NCBI GenBank assembly: GCA_030625815.1
Contig: DAOUQF010000001.1
Location: 124,001 to 188,000, forward strand
DNA from: Eubacteriales bacterium
GTDB taxonomy: Bacteria; Bacillota; Clostridia; Tissierellales; GPF-1
Length of the DNA: 64,000 bases
Reading direction: 5' to 3'
The position numbers and the translations under genes were made by a program. Position 1 is the first letter of the stretch, and each line of letters starts with the position of its first letter. The notes under the pieces are model-generated. The model worked only from the letters and a program-made list of their open reading frames with translations. It did not search any database and was not told where the DNA came from. This document shows, one piece after another, positions 25,136 to 32,841 of the stretch.

Positions 25136-26546
25136 AGATTTATCTCTTTACTTAGTGACGGATCGCAGTTGGAGTCAAGGCGATAATTTCGTTGGTCAAG
25201 TGGAAGCGGCATTGCAGAATGGGGTTAGCATTCTACAATTGAGAGAAAAACTGGTGGAGCAGGAATTGTTTGTAGCCAGGGCGCAAGAGTTGAAGGGATT
25301 ATCGATACAATACCAGGTGCCGTATATCATCAATGATGATGTGGAAGTTGCGGTTCAAGTGGATGCGGATGGGGTTCATATCGGTCAATCCGATCGATCT
25401 GTCTCGGTAACCCGTCAAATGATTGGAGAAGATAAGATTCTTGGCGTATCAACGCAAACCGTTGAAGAAGCGATTCTCGCCGAGAAGGAGGGCGCCGATT
25501 ATTTGGGGGTTGGGGCCGTATTTCCAACGGCGACAAAATCCGATGCAAGCGAAGTAAGCTATGAAACCCTGCAAGCGATCTGTCAGGCTGTTTCGATTCC
25601 GGTTGTGGCGATTGGCGGAATTTCCAGAGACAATGTGATGGAATTGAAGGGCTCGGGGGTTCAGGGCATTGCTGTGATTTCTGCGATCTTGGCGCAACCC
25701 AAGATTGATCGGGCAACCAGGGAGTTAAAGGAGTTGAGTCGGAAAATGGCAAGTAAGGAAATGCCGAAAGTCTTGACCATTGCGGGATCGGACTGCAGTG
25801 GCGGTGCCGGGATTCAAGCGGATCTAAAAACCATGGCTGCCCATGGTTGTTATGGCATGAGTGCGATTACAGCATTGACTGCGCAGAATACAATGGGCGT
25901 ATATGGAGTTGTCAACTGTGAACCGGATTTTGTAGAGAATCAAATCGACTGCATCTTTCAAGATATTCGTCCGGATGCTGTCAAGATTGGCATGGTTTCT
26001 TCGGCGGAGATTATTCGGAGTGTTGCGAGGAAACTAAAAGCCTATCAGCCAGCTTTTATTGTTGTTGATCCAGTGATGGTGGCGACGAGCGGGAGCAAGT
26101 TGCTGGCGGAAGAAGCGATGGATGCGCTGAAGCGGGAATTGATTCCCTTAGCAACAGTGATTACTCCGAATCTTTATGAAGCGGAATTGTTGGCGGGGAT
26201 GAAGATTTCTTCATCGGAAGACATGATTTTGGCCGCTGAAATAATCGAATCTTTTTATTCGGGGAACATTTTGATCAAGGGCGGACATCTCGATGATTGC
26301 GCCAATGACTTGCTGTTTGTAAATGGAGAGGCGATCTGGTTTGAAGGGAAGCGCGTGGAAAATTCGAATACCCATGGAACCGGCTGCACCTTGTCTTCCG
26401 CCATTGCCAGCAATTTAGCGAAAGGATTTACCGTTACAGAGAGCATACGAAATAGCAAAGCCTATATCACGGGTGCCTTGGAGGATATGCTGGATCTTGG
26501 ACAAGGCAGCGGACCTTTGAATCATCAATATCAAACAATGAAATAA
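25119..26546 (+). CDS. thiED: Fused thiamine phosphate synthase (ThiE) and HMP/HMP-P kinase (ThiD)
   Basis: A 475-residue bifunctional enzyme. The N-terminal ThiE half (about 1-210) joins pyrimidine-PP and thiazole-P: YLVTDR, QLREK, INDDVEVA, GVGAVFPTATKSDA and AIGGI are visible. The C-terminal ThiD half (about 215-475) phosphorylates hydroxymethyl-pyrimidine twice: TIAGSDCSGGAGIQADLKTM, DPVMVATSG, KGGHL, and THGTGCTLSSAIA. The start is TTG 25119, 8 bp after GGAAGGCGG inside thiM; earlier in-frame starts lie deeper in thiM. With ThiM it provides complete salvage from pyrimidine and thiazole moieties. Confidence 0.93.
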   Translation: MKIKPRDLSLYLVTDRSWSQGDNFVGQVEAALQNGVSILQLREKLVEQELFVARAQELKGLSIQYQVPYIINDDVEVAVQVDADGVHIGQSDRSVSVTRQMIGEDKILGVSTQTVEEAILAEKEGADYLGVGAVFPTATKSDASEVSYETLQAICQAVSIPVVAIGGISRDNVMELKGSGVQGIAVISAILAQPKIDRATRELKELSRKMASKEMPKVLTIAGSDCSGGAGIQADLKTMAAHGCYGMSAITALTAQNTMGVYGVVNCEPDFVENQIDCIFQDIRPDAVKIGMVSSAEIIRSVARKLKAYQPAFIVVDPVMVATSGSKLLAEEAMDALKRELIPLATVITPNLYEAELLAGMKISSSEDMILAAEIIESFYSGNILIKGGHLDDCANDLLFVNGEAIWFEGKRVENSNTHGTGCTLSSAIASNLAKGFTVTESIRNSKAYITGALEDMLDLGQGSGPLNHQYQTMK

Positions 26547-26557
26547 GGAGTTAGGAA

Positions 26558-26585
26558 GAAGCGGTCAATTTGGCCGCTTTTTTGT
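26558..26585 (+). terminator. Rho-independent terminator of the thiamine operon
   Basis: AAGCGGTCA pairs with TGGCCGCTT (one G-U pair) and is followed by TTTTTG. Confidence 0.87.
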
Positions 26586-26633
26586 TTGCGAAGCATGTTG
26601 TCGAGCCGATGGTCTGAAGGAAGACCTACCGCT

Positions 26634-26670
26634 AGCTAGTGGGAAGGCAAGCTGTAAGCAAAGGGGTTCC
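26634..26670 (+). repeat. Copy 1 of a dispersed repeat
   Basis: The 37-bp stretch starting AGCTAGT and containing GAAGGCAAGCTGTAAGCAA is repeated, with small changes, at 63812-63850. Both copies are followed about 90-100 bp later by GCGTATTTGA (26760-26769 and 63951-63960). Copy 1 lies just before a reverse-transcriptase-like remnant. Apart from these elements and an inverted repeat, I see no gene in 26586-26921. Confidence 0.7.
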
Positions 26671-26742
26671 AGCGACGGAAGAGTCTCTCCCAAGGGGATA
26701 TTGCGCGATGGAGGAAGCTGAAGGGGAATGAGGAGAAAAGGA

Positions 26743-26826
26743 TTGAAAAGATTTAAAGAGCGTATTTGACGAATCATAAGAGGAAGCGCAGGACGATCAA
26801 TCGAAGCGGTGGTTAAGGAATTAAAC
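26743..26826 (+). pseudogene. Remnant of a group II intron-type reverse transcriptase/maturase
   Basis: Reading from TTG 26743 gives LKRFKERI-stop-RIIRGSAGRSIEAVVKELNP. This strongly recalls the segment near the thumb/maturase region of group II intron reverse transcriptases (F-K-x-x-I-R-x-I-T...GRSIE-x-V-V-x-E-L-N-P). A single TGA replaces what would be an arginine codon, and the expected RGW continuation is lost. The fragment is about 28 residues. Neither a catalytic RT core (YADD) nor intron ends were found. Confidence 0.5.
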
Positions 26827-26843
26827 CCTGTCGAATTATTATT

Positions 26844-26866
26844 AATTCGGACTAATTATCCGAATT
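26844..26866. promoter_or_regulatory. Inverted repeat, possible operator of the aldo/keto reductase gene
   Basis: AATTCGGA (26844-26851) and TCCGAATT (26859-26866) form a perfect 8-bp inverted repeat with a 7-bp spacer. It lies 56 bp before the ATG at 26922. A TAGAAT at 26885-26890 could be the -10 box. The regulator is unknown. Confidence 0.45.
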
Positions 26867-26921
26867 TCTAGCTACTCGATGTGTTAGAATTGCGATATGA
26901 GAAATAATAGGAGGGGGTAAA

Positions 26922-27932
26922 ATGAGGAAAAAGCGACTGGGAAAAGCGAATATTGAGGTATCGGTTATTGGCTTGGGTGGAATTCCGTTGCAACGATTAA
27001 CGGAAGAGCAGGCTAGGGAAGTGGTAAAGGAGGCCGTTGATTCTGGGATTAATTTTATTGATACTGCGCGAGGTTATACGGTGAGCGAGGAATATATTGG
27101 CGCCGCCTTGGAAAAGTATCAATTGCGAGACCGTGTTTATCTGGCGACTAAAACCATGGTGCGAGATTACGAGGGAATGAAAAAAGAAATTGAAATCAGC
27201 CTTCAGAATCTGCGTACAGACTATATTGATCTTTACCAAGCACATTTGATTAAAACGGAAGAGCAATATGCGCAGTTTGTGGGAGAAGACGGGGGTTACC
27301 GCGCCTTGGTGGAAGCCAAAAAAGCTGGGAAAATTGGAGCGATCGGCATTACGGCACACACGGCAAGCCTGTTGGAAAAGTTCATGGATCCAGAGAAATT
27401 TGATACCATACAATTCCCATATAATCCAATTGAAAATCAAGGCAAGGGGCTATTTGAACGCGCACATGCGCATGACATGGGTGTAATCGTGATGAAACCC
27501 ATTGCCGGGGGCGCCTTTGGACGAGGGGATTTGAGCTTAAAATACATCATGCAGAATGAAACGATTACGGTAGCAATTCCTGGGATGGATTCCGTTGAGC
27601 AAGTGCGGCAAAATGCTGCGATTGGATCAGATGAAACGGCTTTGTCGATCGAAGAAAAAACGGAAATTCAAGGGATTGTAGATCGCTTGGGATCTGAGTT
27701 CTGCCGCCGATGCGGATACTGCTTGCCATGTCCGCAGGGAATCGACATACCAACGCAATTTCTTTTTGAAGGATATTTAACGCGATACGATATGAAAGAC
27801 TGGGCGGTTGGCCGCTATGAAGCGCAAGTGAAGAATGCCTCTGATTGTGTAGAGTGTGGGATTTGCGAGACGCGCTGTCCGTATAATTTGCCGATTCGTA
27901 AGATGTTGAAGCGAGTTGTTCAAGCCTTTTAA
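26922..27932 (+). CDS. Aldo/keto reductase with C-terminal 2x[4Fe-4S] ferredoxin domain
   Basis: A 336-residue protein. Residues 1 to about 240 form the aldo/keto reductase barrel (FIDTARGYTVSEEYIG, TKTMVRD, LYQAHL, GAIGITAHT, PIAGGAF). Residues about 255-330 carry two cysteine clusters, CRRCGYCLPCPQGI and CVECGICETRCPYNLP, of the kind seen in Fe-S aldo/keto reductases of anaerobes. The combination suggests an electron-transfer oxidoreductase rather than a plain NADPH carbonyl reductase. ATG 26922 follows AGGAGGGGG. It is monocistronic, with an inverted repeat upstream and a terminator downstream. Confidence 0.88.
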   Translation: MRKKRLGKANIEVSVIGLGGIPLQRLTEEQAREVVKEAVDSGINFIDTARGYTVSEEYIGAALEKYQLRDRVYLATKTMVRDYEGMKKEIEISLQNLRTDYIDLYQAHLIKTEEQYAQFVGEDGGYRALVEAKKAGKIGAIGITAHTASLLEKFMDPEKFDTIQFPYNPIENQGKGLFERAHAHDMGVIVMKPIAGGAFGRGDLSLKYIMQNETITVAIPGMDSVEQVRQNAAIGSDETALSIEEKTEIQGIVDRLGSEFCRRCGYCLPCPQGIDIPTQFLFEGYLTRYDMKDWAVGRYEAQVKNASDCVECGICETRCPYNLPIRKMLKRVVQAF

Positions 27933-27940
27933 CAAAGTAA

Positions 27941-27970
27941 GAACCGTCCATTGGACGGTTCCTTTTTTTG
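27941..27970 (+). terminator. Rho-independent terminator
   Basis: GAACCGTCC (27941-27949) pairs perfectly with GGACGGTTC (27953-27961) around ATT and is followed by CTTTTTTTG. Confidence 0.92.
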
Positions 27971-27996
27971 AATTGCATGAGGAGTGAAACAGTGTA

Positions 27997-28485
27997 TTAG
28001 TTGCCCAGAAAAGCATATAAGGTTGTGAAAAAATTTTCGTGAGCCTCGCCTTCCAGATAATCGGCCGGAACGCCGAGTAGGGGAAGTTTGATTTTCGCGT
28101 TAGACAATGCGGATTCGAATTCTTCCATCAGGACACCGCGTTCTTCCAAAAGTGAACAGGTGGGGCTTTCGTTGATTCCTAAAATTCCAAGGATTTCATA
28201 TCCGTTTCGTTGATATTCTTGTATTTGCATCATAGTGTTTTGCAGCAATGTCTTGCAAAGCCGTCTGAATTCCGGGGTATCGTATTCTTTCTTTGTCATG
28301 GGAGGACGATTTTCTCCCAGATGCAATAATTCAGGACATGGCAGTTGAATGATGCCGATTTCTTCTTGCAAAATCTTTTCAATAATAGCGGTATAGGCGC
28401 CTTTGGCTCGAGCCAAGGGATGAACGACGCTATTCTGGTTTAATATACAATGGGATAAGATGATAATTTTCTTTTTGCGATGCAT
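27997..28485 (-). CDS. TudS-related (DUF523-like) putative desulfidase
   Basis: A 162-residue protein resembling the CD3072-type proteins related to thiouracil desulfidase TudS/DUF523. The three cysteines expected to hold an Fe-S cluster appear in SHCILNQN, QLPCPEL and NESPTCSL. The GINESPTC motif is the counterpart of the GVNGSPSCG of DUF523. The enzyme may remove sulfur from a thio-compound; the substrate is unknown. A good AAGGAGGAA site lies before the start on the minus strand. It lies just downstream of the M42 peptidase gene on the same strand. Confidence 0.75.
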   Translation of the reverse strand: MHRKKKIIILSHCILNQNSVVHPLARAKGAYTAIIEKILQEEIGIIQLPCPELLHLGENRPPMTKKEYDTPEFRRLCKTLLQNTMMQIQEYQRNGYEILGILGINESPTCSLLEERGVLMEEFESALSNAKIKLPLLGVPADYLEGEAHENFFTTLYAFLGN

Positions 28486-28535
28486 GAGATTCCTCCTTAT
28501 GATGTTGTCTGTATTATATCGGATTCCTTCTTTTG

Positions 28536-29600
28536 CTAAAATTCGTTAATAATTTCTTCCGTGATCTCTTTGATGATTTCCACGGCAAGTTGTACGGTAT
28601 CTTCAAAATCCCGGTAGGAAGCGTAACAATAATGCGAGTGGACATAACGGGTTGCAATGCCCAGAACCAAGGTTGGAACCCCTTCGTTGGATAAATGAAT
28701 TTTGCCGGCGTTGGTGCTGCCGGAGAGTCGTACTGCATCTTGGTAAATAATCTTATTTTTCTTTGCGATAGATTTTGCGAATCGAATGAAGCCCTGATGA
28801 GAGACATAAGAATTGTCTCGGTGGCGAATTTGCGGTCCGCCGTGGAGGGCTGCTTGTGTCGCGTATTGATCTCGGTACACATCATCGGCTGGGGAACCCT
28901 CAAACACAATGGCAAGATCAGGCTTAATTCGATTGGCGGTTACTTGCGCCCCTCGAGTCCCCACCTCTTCCTGTGCGGCTAAAGCGCCTACCGCATGAAT
29001 GGCTGTATCCTCATTCTGGAGGCGTTTGAGGACTTCGATGACGGCGGCACAGCCGAGTCGATTATCAAATGCTTTTCCCATCATGATTTGATTTCGCTCA
29101 TTGTAGCGAAACTCCACAAAAGGAACAACGGGAGCAGCGACGGAGATTCTGAATTCATTGATGACCTCTTCTCTGGAGGTTGCGCCAACATCGATTTGCA
29201 GATCATGGAAAGTGATTTTTTTTATCCGTTCTTCTTCTGTCATAAAGTGCGGCGGTTTTGATGTGACGACACCTTGGATATACTCTCCATCGTCATTCCT
29301 AACCATGACGAGATGGGCGGGGATATTGTGGTCAACCCATCCACCGAGCTTTATAAAATGAAGCAACCCCTTTTCATCGATGGATTGCACCATAAACCCA
29401 ACTTCATCGAGATGGCCGTCGAGCATGATCGTCATTTTTTTACCGTCTTTGTTTTCAAGATTAAGATATCCGTTCATCATGGAGTCTCGTTGATAAGAAA
29501 GACCTCCTTTAAACGACTGTACAGTTTCTAATACATCCTCTTCAAAACCAGGTGCACCATAGCTATTAGATAGATCCTCGATCATTTTTAATGTATTCAT
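28536..29600 (-). CDS. M42-family metallo-aminopeptidase
   Basis: A 354-residue co-catalytic metallopeptidase of the M42 (glutamyl aminopeptidase/endoglucanase M) family. Visible are the N-terminal SYGAPGFEEDV, the metal ligands in LDGHLDEVGFMV and KAFDNRLGCA, the catalytic AAQEEVGTRGA, and FEGSPADD. These tetrahedral enzymes trim cytoplasmic peptides. ATG 29600 is preferred to 29621 because AAGGGA lies at proper distance before it. It is divergent from the RpiR regulator gene, sharing a 160-bp control region. Confidence 0.92.
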   Translation of the reverse strand: MNTLKMIEDLSNSYGAPGFEEDVLETVQSFKGGLSYQRDSMMNGYLNLENKDGKKMTIMLDGHLDEVGFMVQSIDEKGLLHFIKLGGWVDHNIPAHLVMVRNDDGEYIQGVVTSKPPHFMTEEERIKKITFHDLQIDVGATSREEVINEFRISVAAPVVPFVEFRYNERNQIMMGKAFDNRLGCAAVIEVLKRLQNEDTAIHAVGALAAQEEVGTRGAQVTANRIKPDLAIVFEGSPADDVYRDQYATQAALHGGPQIRHRDNSYVSHQGFIRFAKSIAKKNKIIYQDAVRLSGSTNAGKIHLSNEGVPTLVLGIATRYVHSHYCYASYRDFEDTVQLAVEIIKEITEEIINEF

Positions 29601-29762
29601 TTGCTTTCCCTTCTGATTCAAAATGTATTTATAATATCAATATACTAGAAAATATTCTGAAAGTGAAGTGTTTGCTTTAAAATAGATAACTAATATGGAC
29701 GGAAAGCAGTTAATATTGTAAAATATACAGTAGCGAACAAGCTGTTAGAAAGGACGAGAAGA

Positions 29763-30623
29763 TTGAATATACTGGAACAAATTGAAAATAAAAAAGGTGA
29801 ATTGAGCAAGAAGCAACAGAGGATCGCGCATTATCTGATAGACAACAAAAATAAAATCAGCTTTATGAGCCTGAAGGAAATCAGTCAAGCGATTCAAGTA
29901 TCGGAAGTTACAGTGTTGAGTTTTTGTAAACGTATTGGGGTTGATTCCTTTGTTCAATTAAAAAAAGAGTTTCAAAAAGTGGTCCAAGAACGACTCTTTA
30001 TTCCCAATGAGATTCGATCTTCTTTGGATGAATTGAAAAGTTATGAAGAAACGTTTGAGAACAGCATTAATATGCATCGAGATAACACTAGGCAAATATT
30101 GGAATCGAATGATTTGTCCAACTTGGTTCAAGCGGCGGAATTCATACGTTCATCGCGGCGAATTGTGATCTGTGGACAAGGAATTTCAAAAATCTTATCG
30201 GAGTATTTACAGGTGCGGTTGCGATTGTTGAATTTGGACGCTCGTGTGCTGGAAATGGGAGATTTGATTTCGACGAGCGTTGAACTGGGCTCCGTTTCAA
30301 AAGAAGATTGCTTTGTCTTGATTTCATTCCCTGTTTATTCACAGAGTTTGATTGGAATTTCAAATTTTCTTTCAGGACGAGAGATTCCGTATATCGCACT
30401 GACGGATACGCGAGAATCTCCTTTAGCGGAACGGGCGAAATGTGTTTTGGCTTGCAACAGCAAAACTCTCGTCTTTCAGAATTCGATTTCGGCTCCGTTT
30501 TTTTTACTGGAAGTCTTATTGGACACTTTGAGTTTTCATATGAAGGAATCGTTGATGGACTATTTTATTAAGCTGGATGAGGTGAGAGATGAGTTGTCGC
30601 ATGAATGGCTGCAACAACTATAA
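29763..30623 (+). CDS. RpiR/MurR-family transcriptional regulator
   Basis: A 286-residue regulator with an N-terminal RpiR-type HTH (about 1-77; MSLKEISQAIQVSEVTVLSFCKRIG) and a C-terminal SIS domain (about 110-250; RRIVICGQGISKILSEYLQVRL, VLISFPVYSQSLIGISNFL). SIS domains usually sense phosphosugars, but RpiR proteins in peptide clusters also exist. The start is TTG 29763 after GAAAGGA. It is divergent from the M42 peptidase and directly precedes the sigma-54 activator, so it likely belongs to the control of the peptide-utilisation block. Confidence 0.88.
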   Translation: MNILEQIENKKGELSKKQQRIAHYLIDNKNKISFMSLKEISQAIQVSEVTVLSFCKRIGVDSFVQLKKEFQKVVQERLFIPNEIRSSLDELKSYEETFENSINMHRDNTRQILESNDLSNLVQAAEFIRSSRRIVICGQGISKILSEYLQVRLRLLNLDARVLEMGDLISTSVELGSVSKEDCFVLISFPVYSQSLIGISNFLSGREIPYIALTDTRESPLAERAKCVLACNSKTLVFQNSISAPFFLLEVLLDTLSFHMKESLMDYFIKLDEVRDELSHEWLQQL

Positions 30624-30668
30624 TTGTGGTGTCTGAGTATCAGCTTGCATGAGCAAAGGGTGGTAGAG

Positions 30669-32693
30669 ATGAATAGCGTTATTGTTTTTGGGAAGGGTTT
30701 AAATACGAATATCAGTATTTGCAGGCAATTTGAAGAAGTGATAGAAGGTAGGATGCCCGTATATGGATTTTGTCAGGAAGATGAGCTGCCAATTCAATTG
30801 CTAGAAGACAGTCTGGTTGTCTTTACGAGTGAAGAGATCAAGGACTATTTTCAAAAAAAATACCCGATGAAAGTAGAAAGTCTTGTCGCGAGACGGGTGA
30901 TTAATTATGCGAAGATGAATGAATTGATTGCGCTACCCGTTGGAAGCGAAGTGTTGCTTGTAAACAACACGAAAAGGTCTTGCGATGAAGCTATAGAGCA
31001 ATTGAAGAGACTTGGAATTGATCATGTGAAATATCATCCGTTTTATCCTGAAATTAATAAACATAAGCCCGTTAAACTTGCGATTACGCCGGGTGAATCG
31101 GATCTGTGTCCGTCTTGCGTAGCGAATTTAATTGATATCGGCATTCGTCAGATTGATATTACGACGATTGTAGAGGTATTAATCAAAGTGAATTTATTAG
31201 ACGATGAAAAAAGTCGGTTTATTTCTTCGGAGTATGTGAGCGAAATTGTCAAGTTGTCGAAACAATACAATCGCTTGGCAAATAAGTATTTGAAGACGAA
31301 GGATCAATTTGAGGTCATTGTAGATAATACAAGTGAAGGGATTTTGTATTTGAATAATTCTGGTCGGATTTCTATTGTCAATGAGGTCTTTGTTTCATTG
31401 AGCGGAGTGGAAAAAAGTAAAATCATAGATGAAAAATTGGAAGATGCTGTGCCGGGATTGATGGATTTGAGCATTCGTCAATCCAATGTGATTATCCGGA
31501 TGAACGAGAAAAGTTTGAGTGCGACAAAAGTGCCGATTGTTCGAAGTGAAAGGATTGTCGGATATATGATCACCATACGGGATGTGACAGAAATACAGGA
31601 ATTGGAGTATACGCTTCGTCGTAAATTGCAAGAAAAAGAATATATAACGAAGTACTGCTTCGATGATGTTATTACAAAAAACGCGAAGGTCGTTGAAGCA
31701 ATTCGTGTTTCCAAAAAAATTGCAGCAAGCAATTCGGCAATTTTGATTCAAGGAGAAAGCGGAACGGGGAAAGAAATATTTGCGCAAGCGATACATAATC
31801 ACTCCCTGAGGAAAAATCGTCCTTTTGTTCCCGTAAATTTCGCTGCTCTATCAGATAGTTTGTTGGAAAGCCAAATTTTCGGTTATGTAGAAGGAGCATT
31901 TACAGGCGCGAAAAAAGGTGGACAACTGGGTTTTTTTGAACAAGCGCATGGAGGAACCATTTTTTTGGATGAGATTGGAGATGTTCCACTTAAATTTCAA
32001 GCGACGTTATTGCGTGTTTTACAAGAAAAGCAGGTTCGGAGAGTGGGGGGGGCAAAGCTAATCCCTATTGACGTGAAGGTCATTGCGGCAACAAATCGAG
32101 ATTTGTGGAAAATGGTGGAGAGTGGACAATTTCGGCAAGATTTGTATTTTCGACTGAATGTGTTACCCCTCTATCTGCAACCTCTCAGGAAACGAAAAGA
32201 AGATATTATTTTGTTGTTGAATGAGTATTTTCAGCGTTACTCGGGAATTGAAGCGTGCACAAGCTGGGATTTCTTAACAGAAGAAGCGATTGATTTGTTG
32301 ATCTCTTACAATTGGCACGGCAACGTTCGAGAACTGGTCAATATTGTCGAATATGTCATTAGTATCAAGGAAATCGATCAGATATTGGGAGTTCATGATT
32401 TGCCGCAATATATTTTAGTGGATATAGGTGGTGAATCACATAAGAATTTTCATTTTCCCGAGCAAGACAATGTACTTTGGATTCTACGGAAAATCGAATT
32501 GTTTGGCGGGATCGGCAGAAGAAAGTTGTCAATTTTATCAAAGCAAGAAGGTTTGAATTTGACAGAGGCAAAGATCAATTCATTGATGGCGTATATGGTG
32601 AAAGAAAATCTAGTCTTGAAAAATCGCGGGGTCAAGGGTACGACGATTACGGATCAAGGGATCGAGGTATTGCTGAGAAACCGAATCATTTGA
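30669..32693 (+). CDS. Sigma-54-dependent activator with PAS domain and non-Fis C terminus
   Basis: A 674-residue enhancer-binding protein. Residues 1 to about 200 form a sensor region I do not recognise, with two cysteines in DLCPSC. A PAS domain follows (about 215-325; DNTSEGILYLNNSGRISIVN). The AAA+ domain has Walker A GESGTGKE at 362-369, GAFTGA at 409-414 for sigma-54 contact, and an arginine-rich FRQDLYFRLNVLPL segment. The last 80 residues look like a winged helix (RRKLSILSKQEGLNLTEAKINSLM) rather than the usual Fis-type HTH. A sigma-54 promoter lies 93 bp after its stop, in front of the peptide transporter, so that operon is the likely target. Confidence 0.9.
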   Translation: MNSVIVFGKGLNTNISICRQFEEVIEGRMPVYGFCQEDELPIQLLEDSLVVFTSEEIKDYFQKKYPMKVESLVARRVINYAKMNELIALPVGSEVLLVNNTKRSCDEAIEQLKRLGIDHVKYHPFYPEINKHKPVKLAITPGESDLCPSCVANLIDIGIRQIDITTIVEVLIKVNLLDDEKSRFISSEYVSEIVKLSKQYNRLANKYLKTKDQFEVIVDNTSEGILYLNNSGRISIVNEVFVSLSGVEKSKIIDEKLEDAVPGLMDLSIRQSNVIIRMNEKSLSATKVPIVRSERIVGYMITIRDVTEIQELEYTLRRKLQEKEYITKYCFDDVITKNAKVVEAIRVSKKIAASNSAILIQGESGTGKEIFAQAIHNHSLRKNRPFVPVNFAALSDSLLESQIFGYVEGAFTGAKKGGQLGFFEQAHGGTIFLDEIGDVPLKFQATLLRVLQEKQVRRVGGAKLIPIDVKVIAATNRDLWKMVESGQFRQDLYFRLNVLPLYLQPLRKRKEDIILLLNEYFQRYSGIEACTSWDFLTEEAIDLLISYNWHGNVRELVNIVEYVISIKEIDQILGVHDLPQYILVDIGGESHKNFHFPEQDNVLWILRKIELFGGIGRRKLSILSKQEGLNLTEAKINSLMAYMVKENLVLKNRGVKGTTITDQGIEVLLRNRII

Positions 32694-32718
32694 AACGGTA
32701 TAAATGAATGGAACGGTA
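32692..32718 (+). promoter_or_regulatory. Pair of AACGGTA direct repeats, possible activator sites
   Basis: GAAACGGTA at 32692-32700 and GGAACGGTA at 32710-32718 are 18 bp apart. They sit about 70-95 bp upstream of the sigma-54 promoter, where an enhancer would be expected, but also next to the activator gene's terminator. Confidence 0.35.
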
Positions 32719-32761
32719 CGAAGGAATGGTGTATATATAATACCATTCCTTCGTTTTTTTG
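32719..32761 (+). terminator. Rho-independent terminator after the sigma-54 activator
   Basis: CGAAGGAATGGT pairs perfectly with ACCATTCCTTCG and is followed by TTTTTTTG. Confidence 0.92.
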
Positions 32762-32784
32762 TTGGAAAACCATCGCTTAAGCGT

Positions 32785-32800
32785 TGGCATGATTCTTGCA
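32785..32800 (+). promoter_or_regulatory. Sigma-54 (-24/-12) promoter of the peptide operon
   Basis: TGGCAT-N5-TTGCA with GG at 32786-32787 and GC at 32798-32799 has the same geometry as the promoter at 329-344. Transcription should start near 32811, 31 bp before the substrate-binding protein ATG. The activator gene is immediately upstream. Confidence 0.88.
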
Positions 32801-32841
32801 TTACTGTGCAGTGAGTAAAATTATTGGAGGGGATTAAAATT

